Shown piece after piece: positions 17,867 to 27,500 of a DNA stretch of 64,000 nt. The stretch comes from Lederbergia lenta NBRC 16444 (lineage in GTDB: Bacteria; Bacillota; Bacilli; Bacillales; Bacillaceae_C), in assembly GCF_001591545.1 (NCBI RefSeq), contig NZ_BCVC01000010.1:1-64000 (forward strand), given 5' to 3'. The translations under genes were made by a program, and so were the position numbers. A model generated the notes under the pieces. That model did no database searches, had not been told where the DNA came from, and saw only the letters and a list, made by a program, of their open reading frames with translations. Every line of letters begins with the position of its first letter. The first letter of the stretch is position 1.

Positions 17867-19495
17867 TTAATATTTTGATAACCTTGGAAATGTGTAACGC
17901 CATCCAATTATCGTTGCTACAAACAAAATAACGATATATACATAAAGACCATAATTAATAAATGTGGCTAGTAAATGAATTCCCGCAAATAGAACTGTTA
18001 TTATCATAAGAACGATCATATTAGCTGTATTTGAATCTTGCGCAAATTCAAATGATCTGGAAAATGGATATGTTTCATTATTCGTCAACCGATAAGTAAT
18101 TAAAACCTGAGACAATCCCGCTAGTAAGACAGCGAAAAGATCTGGAAGAATTTCCACAGAAAAAATAAAAATGAACAAAATACTAAGAAGAAAGTAAATA
18201 GGAGCATACATTTTTACAAGAAATGCTTTTAACGTACCACTGTAAATAGAAGATACCTCCTTGATTGGTGTTGCTCGATAAATCCAATTTCCTTTATAAT
18301 TTCCTGAGAATTTAAGCATATGGACAATCGCTGGGATCATCAGATTACAAAAATAAATGACGAGGAACATTTTACTATCAGAAAGTGCAGCAAAGGAACT
18401 TGTTCGCACCTCATTAAATAAAAAAATAAACGGAAAAATAACGGCAAATCCTAATGTCGGGTAAACCTTCAATTTAAACTCTCTTTCTCGTTTCATCATC
18501 AGAGAGGCAAAGCGAAAAAATGCTCGCTCTTCTTCTCTTCTACAGGTTAATTTTGCCCACAAATTATCAAGTCGAACTGTACTCCTTTTCCTTGGGTTCA
18601 TATCACTTAATAACTTTTGCAAATTCTGTTCAAAAGAAGGCATTAATCGAGCATAAATCAGAATAGAAATAATAGGAACAAATAATCCCAGTAACGTTAG
18701 AGCAATATTATAAATAGATGTATGCTGATTCATCAATAAATCGAATGGTGCACCGTACCAGAAAGCAGGTATAAATACATGCCACCAATGAAAGCTATAG
18801 GTGAACTGTAAGTCTACCAACTCAAAGGATCTCGCTAACACTTGATAACCGATTAGAATGCTAATAGATAATAAGATTTGCACATAATTAATAATATCCT
18901 TCAAGCGTTCCCCACTGAAAAAACGCAAGATAAATAAGTAAATCAAAGCTGTCAGAACTACAGTAAAAAGACCAATTAAAATCAATTCTACTAAAAACAA
19001 AAACGAAAATAAGATCCCTTTGCTAAATAGGCTAACTATTAATGGGATCGCAACAAATGCACCTGTCAGTAGAAACATATATATCAATACATGAAAGAAT
19101 TTAGCCGCACTGATTGTCCGTTTGCTAATTGGTTTTGTATCTAATATATTCTTATCACGTACATCTAATAGTACTGTCGAAAAATCCGAAATCATCGAAG
19201 TCATCAGGATAAACATAACCAATCCAAATACAAGACTCATTTGGAATATATAATTATCTCCTAAAAGGATAAAAGGAATTAATATCAGTCCATAAAAGGC
19301 ATATAATCCAAGTGATTTCAAAAAATGATTCCCTTCCTTCTTTTTCCCCGCTCCATTGAAGATGGTAGGTACCCTTCTTTGATCCATCATGAGCTTCACT
19401 TGCAGTATTTTCCTCATCACACCATAATCAATGCCAAACTTCCTGAATATACCTTTAAATAAGTCCAAGAATTTTAATGTCCGAAAATCACTCAT
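17867..19495 (-). CDS. ABC-2 type exporter, permease subunit
   Basis: The product has 542 residues and about a dozen hydrophobic segments spread in two halves, with a basic cytoplasmic loop in the middle (PRKRSTVRLD). It resembles large Bacillus ABC permeases of the YthQ type, of unknown substrate. The start is taken as ATG 19495, with AGAGGGGAA upstream, which overlaps the ATPase stop by 8 bp; the frame is open to 19555 but that would run deep into the ATPase gene. Overlap implies translational coupling and a two-gene exporter. Confidence 0.8.
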   Translation of the reverse strand: MSDFRTLKFLDLFKGIFRKFGIDYGVMRKILQVKLMMDQRRVPTIFNGAGKKKEGNHFLKSLGLYAFYGLILIPFILLGDNYIFQMSLVFGLVMFILMTSMISDFSTVLLDVRDKNILDTKPISKRTISAAKFFHVLIYMFLLTGAFVAIPLIVSLFSKGILFSFLFLVELILIGLFTVVLTALIYLFILRFFSGERLKDIINYVQILLSISILIGYQVLARSFELVDLQFTYSFHWWHVFIPAFWYGAPFDLLMNQHTSIYNIALTLLGLFVPIISILIYARLMPSFEQNLQKLLSDMNPRKRSTVRLDNLWAKLTCRREEERAFFRFASLMMKREREFKLKVYPTLGFAVIFPFIFLFNEVRTSSFAALSDSKMFLVIYFCNLMIPAIVHMLKFSGNYKGNWIYRATPIKEVSSIYSGTLKAFLVKMYAPIYFLLSILFIFIFSVEILPDLFAVLLAGLSQVLITYRLTNNETYPFSRSFEFAQDSNTANMIVLMIITVLFAGIHLLATFINYGLYVYIVILFVATIIGWRYTFPRLSKY

Positions 19496-20288
19496 TATTC
19501 GATTCCCCTCTGACAGTCGCAACAATATTTCTAGCAATTTTTTTATGTTCATCAAAACCTGTCAACTGATTAAAGATCTCCTCAAGCGTCCCTTCTTTAC
19601 TCTGTTCTTTTAATTCTTCAAAACTACCATCAGCAACTACCTTACCTTCTACTAATAAAATAATGCGACTACTAATCTTTTCAACAACATCCATAATGTG
19701 CGAAGAGTAAAAAATGGTTTTTCCTTGGGAAGCAAGTTGTGCTAGGATCTCTTTAATGATCATCACGCTATTTGCATCCAAACCACTTAATGGTTCATCT
19801 AAAAATAACAAATCAGGATCATGTAATAAGCTCGAAACTATCAATGTCTTTTGCTTCATTCCTTTAGAAAAGGAAGAAAGTCTCGCATGAAAAACTTCCT
19901 CCAATCCAAATTCCCTCGCTAAATTCAGTGCCTTTTGCTCCGCTCTATCTCGATCCATTCCATACAACTCACCAACGAAGATTAAGTATTCACTAGCTGT
20001 TAGGTTGTCATAAGCCTCAGCATTCTCTGGAACATATCCGATTTTCCTTTTATATGTATGATCCGCATCTGCGATATTTTCCCCGAATATTTCCACTTTA
20101 CCGCCATATCCATCTACTAGACCAAGCATTATTTTCACGGTCGTACTTTTTCCTGCACCATTTGGACCAATATAACCAATGATTTGTCCTTGAAAAACCT
20201 CTAAGTTTATACCATTCAATACTTGTTTTCCGCCATAACTCATCGTTAAATCGGTGAGAGATAAAATCTTTTCTCCTATAATATTCAT
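19488..20288 (-). CDS. ABC-2 type exporter, ATP-binding subunit
   Basis: The product has 266 residues. Walker A GPNGAGKST (about 41-49), Q-loop near IGYVPENAEAY, signature SSFSKGMKQK (degenerate but typical of the ABC-2 class), Walker B LLFLDEPLSGLD and H-loop His in IFYSSHIMD. It powers the overlapping permease. ATG 20288 has AGAGGTGA four bases upstream. The proline/glutamate in the Q-loop region (VPE) is common in ABC-2 exporter ATPases such as CcmA/YthP types. Substrate unknown. Confidence 0.9.
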   Translation of the reverse strand: MNIIGEKILSLTDLTMSYGGKQVLNGINLEVFQGQIIGYIGPNGAGKSTTVKIMLGLVDGYGGKVEIFGENIADADHTYKRKIGYVPENAEAYDNLTASEYLIFVGELYGMDRDRAEQKALNLAREFGLEEVFHARLSSFSKGMKQKTLIVSSLLHDPDLLFLDEPLSGLDANSVMIIKEILAQLASQGKTIFYSSHIMDVVEKISSRIILLVEGKVVADGSFEELKEQSKEGTLEEIFNQLTGFDEHKKIARNIVATVRGESNNE

Positions 20289-20547
20289 GTGGTCACCTCT
20301 AAATGTAATATTGTTATTATTCTAACATTATATATAGTCATATGGTGTTCATTCTTTTACCCTCACTATCCTTTTAAAATTATCTTTATGATTAGATTAA
20401 TGCTCATTACGAACTTACCGGTTTTCATAGCCTACTAATTGCCAGTACTTTAGCTTTAACGGATATCGGATTTGCTTATTTATATATTCCCTAGACATTC
20501 TGCTATAAAAAAATAGATTCTAAAGTTAAATAGATGCGCTTTTTCTC

Positions 20548-20673
20548 TTACTGGCGGTCAACATCCACTTACTAGCCGTCATGTGGAAGATACTGGCTAT
20601 TAGAATGTTTTTACTAACCATCGCGGAAAACTTAAAGGCCGTTGTAGCTGAAATACTGGCCGCCACGATTTTT
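20548..20673. repeat. Array A: six copies of a 21-bp repeat
   Basis: Six contiguous 21-bp units start at 20548, 20569, 20590, 20611, 20632 and 20653. The first 12 bases follow TTACTGGCCGTC with few changes; the last 9 bases differ in each unit. The array lies in the gap between the ABC-2 ATPase start and the ssu terminator. Array B near 31.4 kb has the same unit and copy number. Confidence 0.85.
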
Positions 20674-20746
20674 AAATAGGTCACGGGATTTGATATTCAC
20701 TTTTACCCAATGAAAAAAAGACCCCCGTATTCACGACAGCCTGAGC

Positions 20747-20777
20747 AAAAGCCCACAGTCTCTTATAGACGATGGGC
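20747..20777 (-). terminator. Terminator after ssuB
   Basis: On the minus strand GCCCA-TC-GTCT pairs with AGAC-TG-TGGGC (20777-20751), followed by TTTT. It closes the ssuA-ssuC-ssuB transcript, six bases past the ssuB stop. Confidence 0.65.
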
Positions 20778-20782
20778 CACTA

Positions 20783-21532
20783 TTATTTAATGTTCATCAC
20801 TCGATGAATTACCTTCTTTTCCAATTCCGTCACTTCATGATTATCTCTTTCTCTCGGCCTCTTAATGGCCACATTTAAGTCCATCGCAATATTGCCTTCC
20901 TCTAGCAAAAGAACTCGATCAGCAAGTGATATCGCTTCTGCTACATCATGTGTCACCAAAAAGGCTGTAAACTTATGTTCCTCCCATAAATTTAAAATCA
21001 ACTGATGCATTTCGAGTCTTGTAAATGCATCGAGCGCCCCTAATGGTTCATCTAGTAATAGTAGTTTTGGCTTACTGATTAACGCCCTTGCTAAAGAAAC
21101 CCTTTGCTTCTGTCCTCCAGATAAAACGTGAGGCCATTCATTCTCTCTTCCCTTTAATCCTACTTGTTCGAGCATATCAGCCGCTTGTTTTCTCATTTCA
21201 GTTTTGCCTTTAGCCTCATCTACCTTATCTAATCCCAACTCAACATTTTCAATTACTGTTAACCACGGTAAAAGTCTTGAATCTTGGAACATAACTCGTA
21301 CTTGAGGATTAATTCCTCGAATTATTTGCTGTTCTAATTCAATTTCACCTGTTGTTGGTTTATCCAATCCCGCCAACAAACGTAGAAATGTACTTTTCCC
21401 ACAACCACTTCTGCCAACAATTGATAGGAATTCTCCTTTTTGTACAGACAGATCCAGTTGTTTAAGCACATTTACATCGCCAAACGACTTTGAAATCCCT
21501 GCTACATGGAGACCAGCCCCTTGTGTTTCCAT
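20783..21532 (-). CDS. ssuB: Aliphatic sulfonate ABC transporter, ATP-binding protein
   Basis: The product has 249 residues from ATG 21532 (AGGTGA five bases upstream; an in-frame GTG at 21541 is the alternative). Walker A GRSGCGKST (about 42-50), signature VLSGGQKQRVSLARAL, Walker B LLLLDEPLGALDAFTR and H-loop in LVTHDVAEA are of the SsuB/TauB/NrtD class. It energises import of organosulfonates as a sulfur source. Third gene of an A-C-B cluster, 12-21 bp after the permease. The monooxygenase SsuD is not in this window. Confidence 0.9.
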   Translation of the reverse strand: METQGAGLHVAGISKSFGDVNVLKQLDLSVQKGEFLSIVGRSGCGKSTFLRLLAGLDKPTTGEIELEQQIIRGINPQVRVMFQDSRLLPWLTVIENVELGLDKVDEAKGKTEMRKQAADMLEQVGLKGRENEWPHVLSGGQKQRVSLARALISKPKLLLLDEPLGALDAFTRLEMHQLILNLWEEHKFTAFLVTHDVAEAISLADRVLLLEEGNIAMDLNVAIKRPRERDNHEVTELEKKVIHRVMNIK

Positions 21533-21553
21533 GTGTTTCACCTCATCATACCC

Positions 21554-22336
21554 TTATTTCTTTTTAGCATAGCTTGGATGCCATTTTAGTGTTTTTTCCT
21601 CAATCAGTTTGGCCAAGATATCGGCTAATTTTCCTAACAGCGCGTAGATAATAATACTTAAAATAATCACATCTGTTTTCATAAACTCACGAGCATTCAT
21701 TGCCATATAACCGATACCGGAATCGGATGCAATCGTTTCTGCGACTATGAGCGTTAACCACATTAAACCTAAGGAATAGCGTAATCCAACAAAAATAGAT
21801 GGCAATGCTCCCGGTAAAATGATTTTTCTGAAAAGTTCCCATGCGCTTAAACCATATACTCTGCCCATTTCTATTAATCCTCTATCCACTGTTCGAATGC
21901 CATGATATGTATTCACATAAATAGGGAAAAATACACCTAAAGATACGAGGAATATTTTGGCCGTTTCTCCAATACCAAACCAAATAATGACTAATGGAAT
22001 TAATGCTAAGTGGGGAACATTTCGAACCATCTGAATCGTCGAATCAAAGAACCTTCCCGCAAATGGAAATAACCCATTTATTAATCCTAAAATAAAGCCA
22101 ATCCCTCCGCCGATCAACAAGCCAACAAGCGCACGATACGTACTTATGCCCATATGATAATAAAGTTCACCTGATTTAAATAAATCAATTGCTGTCAAAA
22201 TGATAGCTGTTGGTGGTGGAAATAACCGTGATGAAATAATTTCATTAACAGAACATATTTGCCATATCAGTAAAAGCAATACTGGAACAAGCCACGGTAT
22301 GATGCCTTCAAATTTAAAAACCTTAGTATTCTTCAT
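21554..22336 (-). CDS. ssuC: Aliphatic sulfonate ABC transporter, permease
   Basis: The product has 260 residues from ATG 22336 (AGGTGA five bases upstream; GTG 22345 is an alternative). Six membrane helices. The EAA loop is seen as EMGRVYGLSAWELFRKIILPGALP followed by GLRYSLG, which docks the ATPase. Sequence class SsuC/TauC. It lies nine bases after the ssuA stop and is followed closely by ssuB. Confidence 0.9.
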   Translation of the reverse strand: MKNTKVFKFEGIIPWLVPVLLLLIWQICSVNEIISSRLFPPPTAIILTAIDLFKSGELYYHMGISTYRALVGLLIGGGIGFILGLINGLFPFAGRFFDSTIQMVRNVPHLALIPLVIIWFGIGETAKIFLVSLGVFFPIYVNTYHGIRTVDRGLIEMGRVYGLSAWELFRKIILPGALPSIFVGLRYSLGLMWLTLIVAETIASDSGIGYMAMNAREFMKTDVIILSIIIYALLGKLADILAKLIEEKTLKWHPSYAKKK

Positions 22337-22345
22337 TTCATTCAC

Positions 22346-23353
22346 CTATTCTAGAGTATCTGGAAACCAAGCCGGATCTTCCGTAACCATGTCAGATACT
22401 GAAATTTCAGCTTCAATTAATTTTTCTTGTAAAAATATGTCCGCTATATCTTGTTGTTCAGCCACAACTGATTCCGTGATTTTTTCAACGCCATATGTTC
22501 TGCGTTCTACTGTTTTTTCAATTGCCTCCAACGGAATACCTAAAGAATCGGCCAGCATTTTAGCAAGGTCTGATTTATTTTCATTGGCCCATTGATCAGC
22601 TTTATCTAATTCTTCAAGAATTGTCTTGATTACTTCGCTATTTTCCTTTGAAAATGAGTCCGATGCAAAATAATACGTACGATTATTTGTGAATCCTTCG
22701 CCATCAAGTAAAATTCTTGGACTAATATCATTTTCTAATACAGCAAGAAACGGATCCCAAAATCCTAGCGCATCGACTCGTTCTGATTCGAATGCTGCTC
22801 TTCCCTCTGAAGCATCTTTTACATATGCAAAATCAACATCTTCTGAAGTGAGTCCTTCTTTTTGCAACGCCTTCATTAATAGATAATGAGAATTCCAGCC
22901 TTTTCCGATGGAAATCTTCTTTCCTTTTAAATCGGCAGCTGTTTTTATATCTGAATCTCCATGAACAATAATCGCAAGGCCTTCCGGATTAGGATGCTCA
23001 GATGCAATATAGACTAGTGGCATGCCAGCTGCTTGCGCAAATACAGCATTCGCATCTGCCGCATGACCAAAATCAATATTATTTGTATTTAATGCCTCAA
23101 GCAATGCGCCACCTGTTGCAAGCTCAACCCATTCAATGGAGATATTATCCTTTTTCAATTTTTCCTCTAAATATCCTAACGATTTTAGAATATGTAATGT
23201 ATTCCCTTTCTGAAAGCCAATCTTTACTTTGTCCGCAGAACCTGATGTAGCAGATTTGGCCTCTGATGATGTTCCTTTTGGATCACTATTACATCCGGCC
23301 AGGACAATGATGAACGAGATCCCAATAAATAGGGACAACCATGCCTTTTTCAT
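22346..23353 (-). CDS. ssuA: Aliphatic sulfonate ABC transporter, substrate-binding lipoprotein
   Basis: The product has 335 residues from ATG 23353, chosen because GGGGGAAAAGGG lies immediately upstream; the frame is open further. The N-terminus is a lipoprotein signal with lipobox VLAGC. The mature protein begins with the SsuA pattern KIGFQKGNTLHILKSLGYLE and contains WVELATGGALLEALN, the sulfonate-binding family (NMT1/SsuA). It captures substrate outside the membrane for SsuC/SsuB. First gene of the operon. Confidence 0.9.
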   Translation of the reverse strand: MKKAWLSLFIGISFIIVLAGCNSDPKGTSSEAKSATSGSADKVKIGFQKGNTLHILKSLGYLEEKLKKDNISIEWVELATGGALLEALNTNNIDFGHAADANAVFAQAAGMPLVYIASEHPNPEGLAIIVHGDSDIKTAADLKGKKISIGKGWNSHYLLMKALQKEGLTSEDVDFAYVKDASEGRAAFESERVDALGFWDPFLAVLENDISPRILLDGEGFTNNRTYYFASDSFSKENSEVIKTILEELDKADQWANENKSDLAKMLADSLGIPLEAIEKTVERRTYGVEKITESVVAEQQDIADIFLQEKLIEAEISVSDMVTEDPAWFPDTLE

Positions 23354-23466
23354 TCCCTTTTCCCCCTTGAAATAATTAATAGGATCATAGTACCACAATC
23401 CTAATAGGAATACTACGTTTTAATGTTTTAATTGACTAAAGTGTTTTAAAAACAGGCATTCCAAAT

Positions 23467-23497
23467 AATCCCCTTGCTAGATTTAACAAGAGGATTT
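23467..23497 (-). terminator. Weak terminator after the heterodimeric ABC exporter
   Basis: AATCCCCTTG (23467-23476) pairs imperfectly with CAAGAGGATT (23488-23497), 15 bp past the stop of the upstream minus-strand gene. The U-run is poor. Confidence 0.4.
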
Positions 23498-23512
23498 GCG
23501 TCTTTCCATTAT

Positions 23513-25351
23513 CTACATTGCTTGCTGTGCATTTGTTACATTCATTTGCATCTCGTAATAAAATCCCTTTTGCTCCATTAAGGCATCATGATTTCCCCGT
23601 TCATATATTTCGCCATCTTTAATGACTAGAATGACATCCGCCTCACGAATCGTGCTCAATCTATGTGCAATAACAAAACTTGTACGTCCTACCATTAGTG
23701 TTTTCATTGCTTGTTGAATTTGACTTTCCGTTCGCGTATCTATACTACTCGTTGCTTCATCGAGAATTAAAATATCAGGATTTGCTAATATCGCTCGGGC
23801 AATCGTGATCAGTTGGCGCTGACCTTGACTTAAATTTCCTCCATCTGCGGATAATACCGAAGCATAACCATTCGGCAATTTACAGATAAAACTATCTGCA
23901 TTCGCCATTTGTGCCGCTTCAAGCACTTCATCATCAGTCGCATCTAAACGTCCATAACGAATATTTTCCATAACAGAACCACTAAATAAAAAGGCATCCT
24001 GCAGTACAATCCCTATCCGTCGGCGCAAACTATTGCGATCCCATTCTTTAATATCCCTATCATCTATTCTAATACTACCTTCTTCAATATCATAAAACCG
24101 TGTCAACAAATTAATAATTGTCGTTTTCCCGGCCCCAGTTGGCCCTACAAGAGCGATATTCTGTCCCTTTTCTACTGTGAAAGAAACATCTTTTAAAACA
24201 GGTCCATCTTCTTTTATATAAGAGAAAGTTACATTTTTAAATTCAATACTACGCTGAACACTTGGAATTTTTGGCTTCCTTTCACCCTCATCGTCTTCTT
24301 CTACTTCATCCATTACTTCAAATATTCGTTCTGCACCAGCAATGGCTGATTGAAGTAAATTAAACTGACTCGCTAATTCGTTTATCGGCCGGCTGAATTG
24401 TTTAGAATAATTTAGAAAGGCCACAACGACCCCAATCGTAACAATCTCCCGTAAAGCCATCCAGCCACCAATTCCTGCAATGAGCGCAAAACTCAAGTTA
24501 TTAATAAAGTTCATGGATGGACCCATGACCCCTGCAAAGATTTGCGCCTTTTTCGCCACATCGCGTAGAGCTCGATTTTTCGCTTGAAACTGACCAAGCG
24601 TTTTCGCTTCCCTGCGATATACTTTTATCACCTTTTGCCCCGAAACAGTTTCTTCAATAAATCCATTTAAAGATCCCAGTTCTTTTTGTTGATTACTAAA
24701 AAACTTACGCGTATAAGTAGCGATCTTTTTCGTTGTTAAAATAACGATTGGTATAATCACCATGCTAACGAGTGTCAACTTTATATCCATAACGAGCATA
24801 AAAATAATGACACCAACTAATGTCAAAATACTGTTAATAAATTGCGCCATACTTTGATTAAGCGTATTCGAGACTGTTTCCATATCGTTCGTCGTTCGAC
24901 TCATGAGCTCACCATGTGGTGTTTTATCAAAGTAAGAAATGGGCAACTTCTGTACTTTATCAAATAATTCACTGCGCATGTCGCGAATTGTGTGTTGAGA
25001 AATTGCGGCCATCACATGCATTTGCAGCCATGAAAAGGCAGAACTAGCAATATATACGCCAAGCAAAACAAGACACAGAGTAACTAGACCATCATAATCC
25101 CGGGGAACAATGTAGCGATCAATCGACATACCAATTAAGTATGGCCCCGTTAACATAAGTACTGCACTAATAGCTGTAAAAATAGTGACTGCAATTAATC
25201 CTAGCTTTTGTTTACGTAAATAATGCCAAAGCCTGTGCAAAGTCTCCTTTGTATTCTTTGCTTTTACAACAGGGCCTGTAGGTATATGACGGCCTGGACG
25301 AATACCAGAAGTGGGATCGTTGGATTGGTTTTTTTTATCACTCTTAACCAT
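23513..25351 (-). CDS. Heterodimeric ABC multidrug exporter, subunit with canonical Walker B (YfiC-like)
   Basis: The product has 612 residues: a six-helix exporter domain (about 45-330) and an ATPase domain. Walker A GPTGAGKTT, Walker B LILDEATSSID with the catalytic Glu, and IAHRLSTI with the switch His are intact, whereas the signature is LSQGQRQ rather than LSGGQ. Its partner has the opposite defects, so one ATP site is complete and one degenerate, as in BmrCD/YfiBC-type exporters. ATG 25351 has AGGAGGAG upstream and overlaps the partner stop by 8 bp. It probably exports drugs or lipids; substrate unknown. Confidence 0.9.
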   Translation of the reverse strand: MVKSDKKNQSNDPTSGIRPGRHIPTGPVVKAKNTKETLHRLWHYLRKQKLGLIAVTIFTAISAVLMLTGPYLIGMSIDRYIVPRDYDGLVTLCLVLLGVYIASSAFSWLQMHVMAAISQHTIRDMRSELFDKVQKLPISYFDKTPHGELMSRTTNDMETVSNTLNQSMAQFINSILTLVGVIIFMLVMDIKLTLVSMVIIPIVILTTKKIATYTRKFFSNQQKELGSLNGFIEETVSGQKVIKVYRREAKTLGQFQAKNRALRDVAKKAQIFAGVMGPSMNFINNLSFALIAGIGGWMALREIVTIGVVVAFLNYSKQFSRPINELASQFNLLQSAIAGAERIFEVMDEVEEDDEGERKPKIPSVQRSIEFKNVTFSYIKEDGPVLKDVSFTVEKGQNIALVGPTGAGKTTIINLLTRFYDIEEGSIRIDDRDIKEWDRNSLRRRIGIVLQDAFLFSGSVMENIRYGRLDATDDEVLEAAQMANADSFICKLPNGYASVLSADGGNLSQGQRQLITIARAILANPDILILDEATSSIDTRTESQIQQAMKTLMVGRTSFVIAHRLSTIREADVILVIKDGEIYERGNHDALMEQKGFYYEMQMNVTNAQQAM

Positions 25352-27074
25352 GTACTATCTCCTCCTTTCTCTGCTGGGAGGCAAAAATATCTTGATATAG
25401 TGCACTTTCCTCAAGTAATTGTTTATGTTTACCTTCCGCAGCAATTTTTCCATTTTCCATCACGATAATATGATCCGCTTCCACAACAGATGAAATCCTT
25501 TGCGCGATAAAAATACATGTCGTATGCCGCCATTCCGTTTTCAAGGCCTTCTGAATAGCAGTTTCTGTTTTTACATCAACAGCACTTGTACTATCATCAA
25601 GTATTAGAATTGCGGGATTGAGCAACAACGCACGCGCGATCGCAATTCTTTGTTTTTGTCCGCCAGATAAATTAACGCCACGTTGACCAAGATTTGTCTC
25701 ATATCCATTCGGCATTCTACTAATGAATTCATGGGCTTGAGCCGCTTTCGCAGCAGCGTCCACTTCTTCCTGGGTAGCGTCTGATTTTCCAAAACTGATA
25801 TTTTCATAGATGGTACCACTAAATAAAATAGTTTCTTGTAGGACGTAGCCAATATGTTTCCGCAGTTCATCAAGCGGTAAGTCTAATACGTTTTTTCCAT
25901 CGAGCAACACAGTCCCCTCTGTCGCTTCATAAAGCCCTGGTATTAATTGAATAAGTGTTGACTTTCCAGCCCCAGCTGCTCCTAAAATCGCCAATGTTTG
26001 CCCAGGCTTTGCTTCAAAGCTAACTGCATCCAATATCAAATCTTGATCTTTGTCATATGCAAAGGAAACATTGTTAAATTCGATATGTCCTCGCACATGA
26101 TCGATTGGTTGCACTACTGACGATTGCCTCTCGGGCTCGATTATCAATACTTCATTAACACGATCAGCTGAAGCTTTTGCTCTTGAAACAGCCATCATAA
26201 GCATGCCAGCCATTAAAAGAGAAAATAGCACTTGGGTAACATAGTTAATAAAGGCTACAAGTTCGCCGACTGGTAAATTTCCCGTCCATGTTTGGCCGGC
26301 GCCAAACCAAAGGACAGCAACAATTGTTATATTCATAATCAACATCATTACTGGCATATTCAACGCCATAATCCGAAATGCCTTTACTGCAAACTCTGTA
26401 TAATTCGTATTTTGCTCACGAAATTTCTTCTGTTCAAAATCACCACGGACGAACGCCTTCACTAAGCGCATACCGCGTAAATTCTCCTGTAACACATTAT
26501 TTACACCATCTAGCTTTTCCTGCACCTTTGAAAATAAAGGGAAAGCATAACGAATAAGCAAAAATAACACAATGAAAAGCAGTGGAACTGAAGCAATTAA
26601 AATGATTGCCAGCTTCGGGCTGATCATAATTGCCATAATAATACTTCCAATTGTAAGTAAAGGAGAGCGAACGAAAATTTTCAATATCATCTCCACAAAA
26701 AGCTGTAACTGCGTAACATCATTTGTTAGTCTCGTAACAAGCTGACCGCCAGAAAAGCGATCAAGCTGCTTAAACGCAAAGCTTTGCACACGTTTATATA
26801 AATCTTCACGTAAGTCTGCTGCAAAATAAACAGAAGCATAACTCGCAAAAATTGTGCATCCAATACCGCCTAGCAACCCAATAAATGCAACGAGCAGCAT
26901 CCAAGAACCCGTCGACTGCACTAGCGATAAGTTACCCTTCATAACACCTTCATCAATGATGCTTGCCATCAACCTAGGCTGTAATAAATCCATCGCCACC
27001 TCAAGTACCATTAAAAGGGGAGCAAATAGGACAAACAACCAATGCGGTTTTAAATAGCGAATCAATTTCCTCAA
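25344..27074 (-). CDS. Heterodimeric ABC multidrug exporter, subunit with degenerate site (YfiB-like)
   Basis: The product has 576 residues with exporter-type membrane domain then ATPase. Walker A LGAAGAGKST and signature LSGGQKQR are canonical, but Walker B reads LILDDSTSAVD, with Asp in place of the catalytic Glu, and the switch region reads IAQRISSV with Gln in place of His. This is the expected degenerate partner of a heterodimer. Translation starts at TTG 27074 with GGAGGG seven bases upstream. It is the first of two overlapping genes. Confidence 0.9.
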   Translation of the reverse strand: MRKLIRYLKPHWLFVLFAPLLMVLEVAMDLLQPRLMASIIDEGVMKGNLSLVQSTGSWMLLVAFIGLLGGIGCTIFASYASVYFAADLREDLYKRVQSFAFKQLDRFSGGQLVTRLTNDVTQLQLFVEMILKIFVRSPLLTIGSIIMAIMISPKLAIILIASVPLLFIVLFLLIRYAFPLFSKVQEKLDGVNNVLQENLRGMRLVKAFVRGDFEQKKFREQNTNYTEFAVKAFRIMALNMPVMMLIMNITIVAVLWFGAGQTWTGNLPVGELVAFINYVTQVLFSLLMAGMLMMAVSRAKASADRVNEVLIIEPERQSSVVQPIDHVRGHIEFNNVSFAYDKDQDLILDAVSFEAKPGQTLAILGAAGAGKSTLIQLIPGLYEATEGTVLLDGKNVLDLPLDELRKHIGYVLQETILFSGTIYENISFGKSDATQEEVDAAAKAAQAHEFISRMPNGYETNLGQRGVNLSGGQKQRIAIARALLLNPAILILDDSTSAVDVKTETAIQKALKTEWRHTTCIFIAQRISSVVEADHIIVMENGKIAAEGKHKQLLEESALYQDIFASQQRKEEIVHG

Positions 27075-27500
27075 TAATTATCCCTCCATAAACCTATCCT
27101 TATAAATATATTTGTTGATAAGCCGTTGTTTATATATCACTAGGGGCACAGCAGAAAAATACAGTTTTGAAACGATAAGGAAGTCATAATCTATTACTCG
27201 AGACAGGAAATCATATTTCTCGAACTAAAGCACTTCACAGCGCCAGTCTTATAATACCTATCAGATAATTCCGATAATTTTCTCCTATATTAATTAAGAA
27301 AAATTCGATCACTTATTATTCTCAGGTAGTTTTTTAACCTTTACAGAGCTCGCCCAGTTATATATGGTACTTGATTCCCACATTTAACTTTGCATTTCTC
27401 CCATTTAAGAGCGAAATACCAATGTCCGCTCTCTAATAAAAACAAAATGATTTCCTTCAAAAGAGTTTCTTAGTTATGAAACAAGCATTCATTATAAATA
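27075..27500. other. Intergenic, nothing firmly recognised
   Basis: This 426-bp A/T-rich gap has no supported gene. AGAGCG (27405) and CGCTCT (27430) could form a small stem terminating the minus-strand gene at 27501, without a good U-run. Confidence 0.4.

Noticed and set aside
20548-20673. CRISPR array
   Set aside because: The 12-bp repeat and 9-bp spacers are far too short, and no cas gene is in the window.
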